Assembly: GCA_021296235.1 (NCBI GenBank)
Contig: JAGWAS010000006.1
Span: 22,075 to 86,074, forward strand
Length of the DNA stretch: 64,000 bases
Direction: 5' to 3'
DNA from: Paracoccaceae bacterium
Lineage (GTDB): Bacteria; Pseudomonadota; Alphaproteobacteria; Rhodobacterales; Rhodobacteraceae
Below are positions 18,389-27,780 of this stretch, one piece after another (positions within the stretch are counted from its first letter, which is position 1; each line of letters starts with the position of its first letter). The position numbers and the translations under genes are program-made. Below the pieces are notes generated by a model that saw only the letters and a program-made list of their open reading frames with translations, was not told the DNA's origin and did not search any database.

Positions 18389-19284
18389 CAGAAATATCCC
18401 TCTTGCTTCTTTTTTTCCATGGATCCCGCCTGATCCTTGTCAATGGCCCTGCCTTGTCTTTCGGATATGCGGCTCCTCTGCAATTCCATGATTATTTCCG
18501 GGACGGTTGCCGCATCGGAAACAATGGCACCGGTCAACGGGTAGCATCCAAGGGTGCGGAACCGAACCATCATCTCCTTTGGTGTTTCGCCCGGCTCCAG
18601 CGGAAACCGATCGTCGTCAACCACGACATGCAGCCCGGCGCGTTTCACAACCGGGCGCATTGCCGCAAAATAGAGAGATGCCAAGGGTATGCCCTCGCGA
18701 TCAATGTAGTTCCAGACATCCAGTTCGGTCCAATTGGACAGGGGGAACACGCGTACGTTTTCACCGGGTGCGATTTGGGTGTTGTAGATGTTCCAGAGTT
18801 CTGGTCGTTGGTTCCTCGGGTCCCAACGCTGCTCACTGCTGCGAAATGAAAATACCCTTTCCTTGGCACGTGATTTTTCCTCGTCGCGCCTCGCCCCGCC
18901 GAGTGCCGCATCGAACCCATGGTTGCTGAGTGCCTGCTTGAGTGCCTCGGTTTTCATCACTTTGGTGTATGCCACCGAATCATGGCTGAACGGATTGATT
19001 CCCCGTTCAAGACCATCCCGATTGACATGGACAATCAACTGGAATCCCTTCCTCTCCGCGATCTCATCGCGAAATCGAATCATCTCGCGGAACTTCCAGG
19101 TCGTGTCGATATGCAAAAGGGGAAACGGAGGCTTGCCTGGCGCAAAGGCCTTCAATGCCAAATGAAGCATCACCGCAGAGTCCTTGCCTACGGAATACAG
19201 CATCACCGGCTTTTGAAATCCGGCCGCCACTTCGCGCATGATGTGGATGCTCTCAGATTCGAGGCGATCAAGGTGGCTCAACAT
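18388..19284 (-). CDS. cysD: Sulfate adenylyltransferase subunit 2
   Basis: About 298 residues. The PP-loop ATP pyrophosphatase motif is [17 protein letters not shown] near residue 30. [37 protein letters not shown] and the C-terminal [28 protein letters not shown] ending are diagnostic of CysD. With CysN it forms ATP sulfurylase, the first step of assimilatory sulfate activation. The ORF track starts at a TTG (19290); the ATG two codons later (19284) is equally plausible, and neither has a strong ribosome site. It is first in a two-gene operon with cysNC. No cysH, cysI or sulfate transporter is within the window. Confidence 0.96.
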   Translation of the reverse strand: MLSHLDRLESESIHIMREVAAGFQKPVMLYSVGKDSAVMLHLALKAFAPGKPPFPLLHIDTTWKFREMIRFRDEIAERKGFQLIVHVNRDGLERGINPFSHDSVAYTKVMKTEALKQALSNHGFDAALGGARRDEEKSRAKERVFSFRSSEQRWDPRNQRPELWNIYNTQIAPGENVRVFPLSNWTELDVWNYIDREGIPLASLYFAAMRPVVKRAGLHVVVDDDRFPLEPGETPKEMMVRFRTLGCYPLTGAIVSDAATVPEIIMELQRSRISERQGRAIDKDQAGSMEKKKQEGYF

Positions 19285-19684
19285 GGGCAAGGAACAAAAT
19301 GGTTCGAATGACGGTTAGATTAAATTCCGATACTCAAATCGGCTCCATTTGCCAATGGATGTTTGATATCAAGGCGGTTGCAGCAAAGGACAGCAAAAAA
19401 ACGCCAAGGGTCTGAGAGCTCAAAGAAAAAAATGCTGACAATGCTCCCCCAATCAACTTCGGATCGGTTGATCGGCTTTGGTCTGGAAGCGTTTGTGCAT
19501 CAAATCACGGGAAATTCTCAGTTTGTTGCCGAACGCCATGGCTGGCCTGATCAAGCGTTCCGAATTGCCTCCTGCGTCGTTGTGGCCATGGCCAACAGCC
19601 CAGGAATTCCGGTTGGCACCCAATTTCCACGTACAATGTTTGTTGCGGCGGCAACTTCCCCTGATCTGGAGCAGGGGCCCAGGA
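19285..19684. other. Spacer between kdsA and cysD
   Basis: Both flanking genes read leftward, so this region should hold the cysD promoter and the end of the kdsA transcript. An AT-rich stretch at 19310-19330 and an A-rich tract at 19385-19435 are present. No ORF, tRNA or convincing hairpin was recognised. Confidence 0.4.
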
Positions 19685-20530
19685 TCACAACAGAACCGGT
19701 TTCGCCTTTGCGATACCGTCAAGCTCTGTCAAAACTTCAAGCAACTCTCTGATTTCGTTGATTTGGATCATATTCGGACCGTCGCTTGGTGCATTGTCTG
19801 GGTTTTCGTGGGTCTCAATGAAGACGACCGCAACTCCGATCGCAACCGCGGCCCTGGCAATGACTTGGGCGAATTCCCGCCGCCCGCCTGACGAGCCGCC
19901 TCGACCGCCGGGTTCCTGAACCGAATGAGTTGCGTCGATTGCAACCGGAAAACCGGTGCTTGCCATGATTGGAAGGCCGCGCATGTCATTGACTAGGGCG
20001 TTGTAGCCGAAGCAGCTTCCACGTTCACAGAGGATTATTCTGTCGTTTCCGGCAGATCTGATCTTTTCCAATATGTTGCTGACATCCCAAGGTGCCAGGA
20101 ACTGACCTTTTTTGACATTGACGGCCGCACCGGACGCGCCGGCTGCAAGCAGGAGGTCGGTTTGGCGGCAGAGAAAGGCAGGAATCTGAATGGCATCGAC
20201 GTGGCTGGCCGCCTCGGCGCACTGGGATGCATCATGCACGTCGGTCAGCACCGGACAGCCGATTTGTTTCCGAACCTCTGCCAGTATCTCAAGGCCGGCA
20301 CTGCTGCCGGGACCGCGGATTCCATCCAAAGACGACCTGTTTGCCTTGTCGAAAGACGATTTGAAGATGAACCCTGTTCCTGCTTCCTTGGCAAATTCGG
20401 CAAGGGTGCCGGCGATTTCAAGCGAGTGCTCAAGCCCTTCAATCTGACAAGGTCCCGCAATCAGCACGAAAGGCAGATTGTTGGCAATCTTGAGCGGACC
20501 AATCTCGATTGTTCTTATTGGGTTGCTCAT
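19685..20530 (-). CDS. kdsA: 3-deoxy-8-phosphooctulonate (KDO-8-P) synthase
   Basis: A 281-residue cytoplasmic enzyme that condenses phosphoenolpyruvate with arabinose 5-phosphate to make KDO-8-phosphate for lipopolysaccharide core. Signature segments: FVLIAGPCQIE near residue 21, FIFKSSFDKANRSS, GCPVLTDVHD, VDAIQIPAFLCRQTDLL, NVKKGQFLAPWD, and ERGSCFGYNALVNDMR. The Cys in AGPCQ and the spacing of metal-ligand candidates fit the metal-dependent class, but this cannot be settled by eye. ATG start with GAGG eight bases upstream. The gene indicates an outer membrane with KDO-containing LPS. It is apparently monocistronic. Confidence 0.96.
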   Translation of the reverse strand: MSNPIRTIEIGPLKIANNLPFVLIAGPCQIEGLEHSLEIAGTLAEFAKEAGTGFIFKSSFDKANRSSLDGIRGPGSSAGLEILAEVRKQIGCPVLTDVHDASQCAEAASHVDAIQIPAFLCRQTDLLLAAGASGAAVNVKKGQFLAPWDVSNILEKIRSAGNDRIILCERGSCFGYNALVNDMRGLPIMASTGFPVAIDATHSVQEPGGRGGSSGGRREFAQVIARAAVAIGVAVVFIETHENPDNAPSDGPNMIQINEIRELLEVLTELDGIAKAKPVLL

Positions 20531-20725
20531 GACGGTGTCCTCTAATGCAACCGCTGCAGGGAGCGGAAAATGAGCGTGGCCGTTGCCAGGAAACGTCGGC
20601 AGCAGTCCGGTTGCCGTCGCAGATAACTTGCATGCGCAGCCTTTCGGGTCAATCGGGTACTCAAACTTCAGCCTGCGGAGTTTGTACTGGCTGACAACGC
20701 CGACAACAACTTCCGAAACTCTCGA

Positions 20726-21985
20726 TCAATCCACCTTCTCAACCGGAAAAAACCTGGCGACGATGAATGCAAACACTGCCGCGAACAAGCTGAGGAGGGC
20801 ACCCATCTTCGCTGCATCCTGTACCGGTCCGGGATCAAACGCGACGCTGGCGATGAACAGGGATACGGTGAATCCAATGGCCGCAATGAACCCGACAATC
20901 ACAATGTCGGAGAGGTTCATGCCTTTTGGCATTCCCAGTTGCAACGGCCCCGCCGCCAACCAACCAAATAGAAAAATCCCGACGGGCTTGCCGACGATCA
21001 GTCCCAAAAGAACGAGTACCGTCGGTGTCCCAAACGCAGAGAACACCACGCCTGCATTTGCCAAACCGAAGAAGAAGAGGATAACCTCAACAGGTTTTTC
21101 AAGATTGTGCTCAATCCTGTTGAGCATGTCGAGACGCTTTGGTTCGGCGTGGACAAATATGCCATAGTCATGATCGGAGTGCGGAATGGCGGCAATTATC
21201 GGCAACAGGCCCAGCGCCGGATGCAAGCCGGACTCCTGAAACCCGTACCAGCACAACGCTCCGCCCACAGCATAGGGAAGGGCCAGAAAATTCCGTTCAA
21301 CGAATGTGGATGCGCTTCTTCCGCCATTGGGGTTGCTGCGATCAAGATGGCGAGGCAACCAATTGAACAGCAGGTAGACTGCGCCGGTGGCGGCGACCGG
21401 CAGCAACAGCCATTCCGGTTGCAGGTCACCTGATGGATAAAATACGGCGAGAATGATGAGCCCTGCGGCATCGTCCGCAATGGCCAGCAAGAGGAGGAAT
21501 GCGACCGCAGGATGGCGGCGCCCGAATATCAACCGGCCGACCAAATACGAGAATGCAATGTCTGTGGCTGTAGGAATTGCCCACCCGTTGGCAACCGCAG
21601 AATAGGTTTCCGAACCCAGAATGAGTGCCAGGCCGAGATAGACTGCAATCGGTCCGAACATGCCGCCGGCTGTGGCAAAGAGTGGTGTGAAGGCCTTCCT
21701 GCCCCTGAGCGAACCGTCCTTGAGTGCAATGGCTTCCCATACCTCCTTGCCTGCAACCGCAAAGAAAAAGGCCATCAGGACATCATTTATCAGGTAATGG
21801 AACGTGAGAACCCGGCCGGATCCTTCGCCGCCCTTTTGGTAGCCGATGATGCTGTCCTTCAGAAGAATTCCGTCAATGATTTCGTGGTAGCTGTGCGGGC
21901 TGATGTTGGCCCATGCCAATGCGAGCGCTGCGCCGGATATCAGGAGCAATGAATAGTCGGCGATAAACTTCCAGGTTCTTTTCAT
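20726..21985 (-). CDS. nhaA: Na+/H+ antiporter NhaA
   Basis: About 419 residues from ATG 21985, preferred over the track start (22099) because AAGG sits seven bases upstream and family similarity starts at MKRTWKFIADYSLLL. It has about twelve hydrophobic segments. NDVLMAFFFAVAGKEVWEA, WAIPTATDIAFSYLVG (the TATDIAF motif) and LLLLAIADDAAGLIILAVFY (paired Asp residues of the ion site) are NhaA hallmarks. It exports Na+ in exchange for H+ in the inner membrane, giving salt and pH homeostasis and fitting a marine or saline habitat. The gene stands alone, with 500 empty bases upstream. Confidence 0.95.
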   Translation of the reverse strand: MKRTWKFIADYSLLLISGAALALAWANISPHSYHEIIDGILLKDSIIGYQKGGEGSGRVLTFHYLINDVLMAFFFAVAGKEVWEAIALKDGSLRGRKAFTPLFATAGGMFGPIAVYLGLALILGSETYSAVANGWAIPTATDIAFSYLVGRLIFGRRHPAVAFLLLLAIADDAAGLIILAVFYPSGDLQPEWLLLPVAATGAVYLLFNWLPRHLDRSNPNGGRSASTFVERNFLALPYAVGGALCWYGFQESGLHPALGLLPIIAAIPHSDHDYGIFVHAEPKRLDMLNRIEHNLEKPVEVILFFFGLANAGVVFSAFGTPTVLVLLGLIVGKPVGIFLFGWLAAGPLQLGMPKGMNLSDIVIVGFIAAIGFTVSLFIASVAFDPGPVQDAAKMGALLSLFAAVFAFIVARFFPVEKVD

Positions 21986-22598
21986 TTTCTGCCTTGGCCT
22001 AACCCGTTTCTTGGGCAACTGGCCGTCTGTCGAAAAAAAATTCTCCGGATTCCAAATCCGGTAGAATTTCCTCGTTTGACCTGTTGCAGTTGCCTCCAAT
22101 TATTCCAATCTCAATTGACTTGCAAACCAAGCTCGTATGACCTCTGGCATCGGCATTCGTTGGTTGGGGCGGGGCCGTGAAACGATTGTTGAACCGATCA
22201 AGGGAATTCACCAATCCTGTTTGCTGACAGCCTTGGGTAGTCAGGAATGTACGAAATGGGTCTGTCGGCAAATGACTGCAGCGGGTCGGTGTTGAGAACC
22301 TTGAGGAACCATTGGTACACGGGCGCATGACCGAATCGCCATGGCTTCGGAGGATGGATAGTGATGCATGCTCAGAGAATGCCCCACTGCCATGTACTTC
22401 TGCTGCAACAAAATGCGACACCGACATCAGCAGGACACCGGAAACGGTGGAAGTGTCCGGCCTGGCAGGTTGGTTGCCGGGCAGGGGTTGCCGATTGCAG
22501 CATTTTCGGGGGAAATCGATTGGTGGCGGTAGGCGTCGACATGGAACACTGCAACGGAATTGCCATTCGGGTCAGTGCAAGGGAAGTAAACCGGGAAC
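21986..22598. other. Spacer upstream of nhaA and the UDG-family gene
   Basis: Divergent promoters are expected. Short ORFs on both strands have no recognisable content. A minus-strand phrase FPCTDPNGNSVAVFHVDA (about 22560-22610) faintly recalls a VOC domain but is too short to call. Confidence 0.4.
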
Positions 22599-23201
22599 AT
22601 GATTGAACCAATTGAAAAAATTGGAGAATTGATAGCGAGTTGCAGGGTTTGCAATGACCGGTTTGCAGCGACTGCAACCGCTCACAGGCCAAGACCGGTT
22701 TTCTGGTGCGAACCGACTGCAAAGCTGCTGGTGGCAGGGCAGGCACCTGGAGCCCGGGTGCACGCAAGTGGTGTCTTTTTTGACGATGCTTCGGGTGAAC
22801 GGTTGCGGGATTGGATGGGTTTGGACAGGACGACTTTCTATGACCGCAGACGCATTGCCATCCTGCCCATGGCATTCTGCTTTCCCGGTTACGACCGAAA
22901 CGGCTCCGACTTGCCTCCTCCGACAGTTTGCGCAAGGCTCTGGCGAAACAGGGTAATTGCGCAGTTGCCTGATGTCAGGACAACTCTGCTCATTGGCCGG
23001 CATGCTCAACTCTGGCATCTTGGCGATCGGGCGCGTTGCGGCGTAAGAGAGTTGGTTGAAGGGTGGAGGGATCATGCGCCGGAGTATTTTCCCATGCCCC
23101 ATCCCAGTTGGCGCAACAACGCACTTGTTGCCGGATTGAAGGGATTTGAGGAGGAATTGCTGCCTGCTTTGCAGAAGCGGGTGAGGGAACTGCTCAGCTG
23201 A
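22599..23201 (+). CDS. Uracil-DNA glycosylase family protein
   Basis: A 200-residue member of the UDG superfamily (COG1573 type). It has an early Cys pair (CRVCND), VAGQAPGARVHASGVFF in place of the usual GEAPG motif, and the C-terminal MPHPSWRNN that corresponds to the HPS(P/W) DNA-intercalation loop. CAxLW.NRV and LLIGRHAQLWHLG match the middle of the fold. It is likely to act in base excision or belong to the subgroup of uncertain substrate: the Gln in GQAPG replaces the acidic residue found in family 4 enzymes. ATG start. It converges on ghrA with 6 bases between stops. Confidence 0.82.
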   Translation: MIEPIEKIGELIASCRVCNDRFAATATAHRPRPVFWCEPTAKLLVAGQAPGARVHASGVFFDDASGERLRDWMGLDRTTFYDRRRIAILPMAFCFPGYDRNGSDLPPPTVCARLWRNRVIAQLPDVRTTLLIGRHAQLWHLGDRARCGVRELVEGWRDHAPEYFPMPHPSWRNNALVAGLKGFEEELLPALQKRVRELLS

Positions 23202-23207
23202 ATTCAG

Positions 23208-24146
23208 TCAGTAGCCCCGTTGCCGGTCAACAACATGCAGGAACGGCTCGCCGGCCCCGCCCCGGCGCATGTTTTCGGCAATTACCTGCGAGGCTGTCCT
23301 GAAGCGGGTTTCCGATGCGATGTGAGGCCATACCGAAATCTTCGGATGCGTCCAGAACGGGTGTTGGGCGGGCAGCGGCTCTTGCCGGAACACATCCAAT
23401 GTCGCATGCGAAACTGTTCCGTTGTCAATTGCCGCGACAAGATCGCCCTCGTCGACGAGGGCCCCTCTGCCGGAATTGATAAGCACAACGCCGCGTCGGC
23501 ATTTTGCAAACAGTGAGGCGTTGCAAATGTTCTCGGTATCGTTGGTGTGGGGCAGCAGAAGCACCAAAATATCCGCCTCTGATACTGCCGATTCAAGACC
23601 GTCGTTGCCGGACCGGCAATCAATGCCCCTGATGTTCTTGACGGTTCGGCTCCATCCGAGCACGCGAAAATTTAGGGAGTTTAGTGCTCTTGCGCAATCC
23701 GAACCCAATTGTCCAAGTCCCAGAACGGCAACCGTCCGATCTCGAGCCAGCGGTGGTCCGAGGTGCTGCAGCCATTCACCCGGCTTTGCATCCAGGAAGC
23801 GGTCGAAATCGAGATGATGGCGAAGCACCTGACCAACAACCCATTCAGTCATTCCTTCTATCATGCCCGGATCGACCATTCGGCAGATTGGACACCCGAT
23901 TGTCGAATTGCTGGCAAGTGTTTCCACACCGGCCCACAGGCTGAGCACAGCCTTCAGATTGACGAATCCTGAGAAATCGCGAAGCCCGCCGTCAGGTGAA
24001 TAGACGACGTAGTCATATTTGGCTGGGTCATCACAGGCAAAATCGATCTCCGATTTCACTCTTGCCTCTTCTAGGGCTGCATTGAGGGAATCAACCCAAT
24101 CGGCAAAGTGCTTTGCGTCGGCAGAAAACAGCACGTTGACGGTCAT
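23208..24146 (-). CDS. ghrA: Glyoxylate/hydroxypyruvate reductase A
   Basis: A 312-residue 2-hydroxyacid dehydrogenase of the GhrA subgroup, which reduces glyoxylate and hydroxypyruvate with NADPH. It shows VYSPDGGLRDF.NLKAVLSLWAGVE, the dinucleotide motif VAVLGLGQLGSDCARAL with WSRTVK after the second strand, INSGRGALVDEGDLVAAID, LDVFRQEPLP and VWPHIASET (catalytic His). The start ATG overlaps the rodA stop (ATGA), so it is translationally coupled to the cell-shape operon. I recall the same order in Rhodobacterales genomes. The link between hydroxypyruvate reduction and envelope growth is unexplained. Confidence 0.9.
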   Translation of the reverse strand: MTVNVLFSADAKHFADWVDSLNAALEEARVKSEIDFACDDPAKYDYVVYSPDGGLRDFSGFVNLKAVLSLWAGVETLASNSTIGCPICRMVDPGMIEGMTEWVVGQVLRHHLDFDRFLDAKPGEWLQHLGPPLARDRTVAVLGLGQLGSDCARALNSLNFRVLGWSRTVKNIRGIDCRSGNDGLESAVSEADILVLLLPHTNDTENICNASLFAKCRRGVVLINSGRGALVDEGDLVAAIDNGTVSHATLDVFRQEPLPAQHPFWTHPKISVWPHIASETRFRTASQVIAENMRRGGAGEPFLHVVDRQRGY

Positions 24147-25294
24147 TGCTCGGATCTCCGGCTCGCATGGATGTGGGCACTTTCAATCAGCCCGAATGCT
24201 GCAAATGTCATTAAAAGCGCAGTTCCGCCATAGGATATCAGCGGAAGCGGTATCCCCACCACAGGTATCAGGCCGGAAACCATCGCAAGGTTTGCGGAGA
24301 AATGAAGAAAGAAAACACTCGACAGTCCAATGACCAACAATGCACAAAACCGGTCACCGCACCGGATGGCAAACCTGATGCAAAAACCAGAGATGAAACC
24401 ATAGAATGCCAAGATCACAAGACACCAAATCAGGCCGAATTCCTCAGCGAGCGTCGTGAAGACAAAATCCGTGTGTTTTTCCGGAAGGAAGTTCAACTGG
24501 CTCTGCGTTCCCTGAAGATAGCCGCGCCCGTGCAACCCGCCGGATCCAAACGCGATTTTTGACTGCGTCGTATGATATCCGGCGTCGAAGGGATCACTGT
24601 CAGGATTGAGGAAGGTTTCGATGCGCCGGTATTGATAGTCCTCAAGGATTTGCCAGTCGGTGTCCCGGCTTAGCAGCACTGTTGAAGCGACCCCTATGGC
24701 AAGAAGCCCCACCGCAGCGAAATACCGGAAATTGACGCCGGCAGCGAACATGACGGCAGCACCGCTCAATGCGATCATTACCGCGGTACCGAGATCGGGT
24801 TGCCGGAACACCAACAGAACCGGAACCAGTGTCAGCAATACCGGAAGCGCAATCCACAGCGGACGCGAAACTCTTTTCTGCGGCAATTCGGCATAGAGCG
24901 CGGCGAGGACCAGAATCAGGCAAATCTTCACAAATTCCGACGGCTGAACCCTCAGGGCGCCCACCTCAAGCCATCTTTGAGCTCCCTTGACCGCTGCACC
25001 GCTCAGTTCAACCGCAATCAGCAGGGCGATTGAGACAAGGTAGAGGGGCAGGGCGGTGGCCTGCCAAAACCGGGTTGGCGTAAGGGCAATTGCAAACAAA
25101 ATCGCAAGGCCAACGAGCCCCCTCTGGATTTGAGCACTGGCCCACGGCGAAAAATCACCTCCGGCAACCGAATAGAGTGCAACAACTCCAATGGCACTTG
25201 TGGTGATCACAAGGCAAAGGAGCGTCCAATTGAACTTTGTCAGCTTATCCACCGACGAACCGAACAGTTGCCGGTTTTCGTTGGTATGAATCAT
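24143..25294 (-). CDS. rodA: Rod-shape-determining lipid II polymerase RodA
   Basis: A 383-residue SEDS-family glycosyltransferase with about ten membrane segments. Diagnostic parts: AQRWLEVGALRVQPSEF, with the residues around the catalytic loop; KHTDFVFTTLAEEFGLIWC; and GIPLPLISYGGTALLMTFAAFGL near the C-terminus. It polymerises lipid II into glycan during cell elongation together with PBP2. Its ATG overlaps the mrdA stop by four bases (ATGA), and its own stop overlaps ghrA. It is part of the leftward mreB-mreC-mreD-mrdA-rodA-ghrA operon. Confidence 0.96.
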   Translation of the reverse strand: MIHTNENRQLFGSSVDKLTKFNWTLLCLVITTSAIGVVALYSVAGGDFSPWASAQIQRGLVGLAILFAIALTPTRFWQATALPLYLVSIALLIAVELSGAAVKGAQRWLEVGALRVQPSEFVKICLILVLAALYAELPQKRVSRPLWIALPVLLTLVPVLLVFRQPDLGTAVMIALSGAAVMFAAGVNFRYFAAVGLLAIGVASTVLLSRDTDWQILEDYQYRRIETFLNPDSDPFDAGYHTTQSKIAFGSGGLHGRGYLQGTQSQLNFLPEKHTDFVFTTLAEEFGLIWCLVILAFYGFISGFCIRFAIRCGDRFCALLVIGLSSVFFLHFSANLAMVSGLIPVVGIPLPLISYGGTALLMTFAAFGLIESAHIHASRRSEQ

Positions 25295-27243
25295 GCTTGG
25301 GTGACCCCTTGGATCGGATTTCCGTCTGGATCGGGGTTGTCCAGTTCCAATTCCAACTGTTCCCTCTGGATTCGTTTTCTCTGTTTTTCGGGATATGCTT
25401 CAAGTGGGGGCAATCGGCCGTAGTGGGCGCGCATGAGCAGGTCGCGCACGATTGGGGCTGCAACCTTGGAGCCACTGCCCCCATGTTCGATAATCACGGC
25501 GGCGACGATCGTCGGATCGTCGTAAGGGGCGAACCCGCAGAATAGTGCATGGTCTCTCAATTGGGTGGGCAAATCCTCATAGCTCGGGATTCCCGATTCA
25601 CGGGTTTCTTCCGTGATGGTGCGCACTTGGCTCGTGCCTGTCTTGCCGGCAATTATGAATGAGGGATCAGCAGATCTTGATTCGTGGGCGGTTCCATTCT
25701 TGTCGTTTGTAACGGCATACATGCCGTCGCGAATGAGATTGAGGTAAACTGAAGAGATATCAAGGGGATGCCATTTTTCTGGAGTTGCCGGGACTCCGCC
25801 CACGGACATAAGCATGCGGGGTTTTACCTGAAGTCCGGTCGCGATGCGTGCGGTCATGACGGCCAACTGCAAAGCCGAGGCAAGAATGAACCCTTGGCCG
25901 ATTCCGGCGTTCAGCGTGTCGCCCAGCAACCAAGCCTGACCTTCTGTCTCAAGCTTCCAAGATTTGGTCGGCAGTTTGCCAGTGGCGACATCCGGCATCG
26001 GCAATTCGTGCTGCGTGCCAAATCCAAGCCGGTTCGCCATGTTGTTGATCCTTTCGATTCCAACGCGTTCCGCCATTTGGTAGTAGTAGACATCACAGGA
26101 TTCACTGAGTCCCTTGCGCAGATTGACCTTTCCGTGCCCATTCCTTCGCCAGCAATGGAAGTTGCGGTTCTGGACTTCATGCCTGCCGTCGCAGACAATT
26201 TCCTCCTCAGGATCGACAAACCCAGATTCGAGCGCGGCAAGTGCCGTTACCATCTTGAATGTCGAACCCGGTGGATAGAGTCCCCGCATTGATCGGTTGA
26301 CCAAGGGACTTCCGGGCGTTTTCAGAAGCTGTTCGAATTCCGCCACGGTATGGCCAGATACGAATTTGTTGGGGTCAAAGGTGGGCACAGAGACCGACGC
26401 GAGAATGTGGCCGGATCTGGCGTTCATCACAATGGCTGCCGCCGCCGCAGCCCCGATCCTGGCTGAAGCATAGTTCTGCAGCCGTCGATCTATTGTGACC
26501 TGCAGGTCGCTGCCGGGCTTGGCGTCAACCCGGTTCAACTCGCGCACTTCCCGACCTTGAACATTGATCTCAATCTTCCTGTTGCCCGCATTGCCGCGGA
26601 GCTGCCGATCCATGCTCTTTTCCAAGCCGGTTTTGCCGATTTGGAATTTCGGAACATGAAGGAGCGGGTCGCGGTCGCGGACATTTTCCTGTTCGGTGCG
26701 GTCGACCGGACCGACATAGCCGACCACATGGGCAAGCTCGGACCCAAACGGATAGTGCCTTGTGCTGCCGAATTTGGTGCTGATTCCGGGGAGCGCAGGG
26801 GCATTGGCAGACACCGCCGCAACCTGTTTCCAAGTGGCATTTTCGGCAACAATAACTGGAACAAATTCCCGTTGTGCATTGATTTCTTGTATTTTATTGC
26901 TCAATTCGGGTTCAATGATGGGAATGATGCGCGCCAGTTTTCGAAGCACCAGCTCGACATCTCCAGCTTGCTCCCTGACAATGAGTATGCGGTAGTTGAG
27001 ATTGTTGTCGGCAAGCACGGTTCCACTGCGGTCGAATACTCGGCCCCTCAGCGGTTCGAGCATGCTTATGTTGATCCGGTTGCGTTCCGCCAAGCCACTC
27101 AGTTGTTCCGACTCGGTAACCTGCAGGTAACGCAACCGCCCCGCTATCGCGAGAAGGAGTGCAAGCTTCGCTCCTCCGATCATGATGGCGCGTCGGGTCA
27201 GCGACCTTTGCTCCTCCACCTCGATTTCGGGTCGGCCCATCAC
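25291..27243 (-). CDS. mrdA: Penicillin-binding protein 2 (elongation transpeptidase)
   Basis: A 650-residue class B PBP. It has one N-terminal membrane anchor (about residues 22-40), a pedestal domain with PLRGRVFDRSGTVLADN, and a transpeptidase domain with SxxK in GLYPPGSTFKMV, SxD in LSESCDVYYYQ, and the KTGT box in IAGKTGTSQV. It cross-links peptidoglycan in the side wall in partnership with RodA and MreB. It overlaps mreD upstream and rodA downstream by four bases each. The C-terminal tail is charged and hydrophilic (RKRIQREQLELELDN), a detail of unknown use. Confidence 0.97.
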   Translation of the reverse strand: MMGRPEIEVEEQRSLTRRAIMIGGAKLALLLAIAGRLRYLQVTESEQLSGLAERNRINISMLEPLRGRVFDRSGTVLADNNLNYRILIVREQAGDVELVLRKLARIIPIIEPELSNKIQEINAQREFVPVIVAENATWKQVAAVSANAPALPGISTKFGSTRHYPFGSELAHVVGYVGPVDRTEQENVRDRDPLLHVPKFQIGKTGLEKSMDRQLRGNAGNRKIEINVQGREVRELNRVDAKPGSDLQVTIDRRLQNYASARIGAAAAAAIVMNARSGHILASVSVPTFDPNKFVSGHTVAEFEQLLKTPGSPLVNRSMRGLYPPGSTFKMVTALAALESGFVDPEEEIVCDGRHEVQNRNFHCWRRNGHGKVNLRKGLSESCDVYYYQMAERVGIERINNMANRLGFGTQHELPMPDVATGKLPTKSWKLETEGQAWLLGDTLNAGIGQGFILASALQLAVMTARIATGLQVKPRMLMSVGGVPATPEKWHPLDISSVYLNLIRDGMYAVTNDKNGTAHESRSADPSFIIAGKTGTSQVRTITEETRESGIPSYEDLPTQLRDHALFCGFAPYDDPTIVAAVIIEHGGSGSKVAAPIVRDLLMRAHYGRLPPLEAYPEKQRKRIQREQLELELDNPDPDGNPIQGVTQA

Positions 27244-27776
27244 CGGCTACCTTCCATCAGGCCGGTTTTGATGGAGCTTGACTTGCGAATGCGAAACACA
27301 AGATTCGTTGTGGCCACGATCAGGGGGTATGCGAGGACGGTTGCGAGCAAATTCAGCAAAACCGTCCGCATATCCGGCACCGGCACCAGCGACATCGCAA
27401 GGATGAGTTGATAGATCAAGATCATTGCGCTGTACGCCGAAGCCATCACTACCCATTCATAGGTGAAAGGCAGGAATTTGATCCTGTCGACAATTGACCG
27501 AAAAAACTCGGCAGCCAAGAGAACCAAGGCAGCCCACAGGCCGAGCGGTTGCAAAAACAGTAGTTCGGCAACCAGAACGGCAACAACAATTACGGCAGGA
27601 CTGACCAATTCAGGGCGACGCAGCCTCCAAGCCGCGATGAAGCAAAACAGCAGGTCCGGCCAAGGCAGGGGGGCAAGGGAACTGGATTCCTGCGGCAGCA
27701 AACTGAACATCAACAGCAGGTAGGCGGTAACCGCAAACAACAGGTTGTATGTCAGGATATGAGTTTGACCGAACAT
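27240..27776 (-). CDS. mreD: Rod-shape-determining protein MreD
   Basis: About 178 residues from ATG 27776 (MFGQTHILTYNLLF), four bases after the mreC stop; the track ORF starts 70 codons too early, inside mreC. It has five or six hydrophobic segments, and PLPWPDLLFCFIAAWRLRRP is typical of MreD. It is an inner-membrane member of the elongasome linking MreC to RodA/PBP2. Its stop overlaps mrdA (ATGA). MreD sequences diverge rapidly, so the call relies strongly on operon position and topology. Confidence 0.9.
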   Translation of the reverse strand: MFGQTHILTYNLLFAVTAYLLLMFSLLPQESSSLAPLPWPDLLFCFIAAWRLRRPELVSPAVIVVAVLVAELLFLQPLGLWAALVLLAAEFFRSIVDRIKFLPFTYEWVVMASAYSAMILIYQLILAMSLVPVPDMRTVLLNLLATVLAYPLIVATTNLVFRIRKSSSIKTGLMEGSR

Positions 27777-27780
27777 GGAA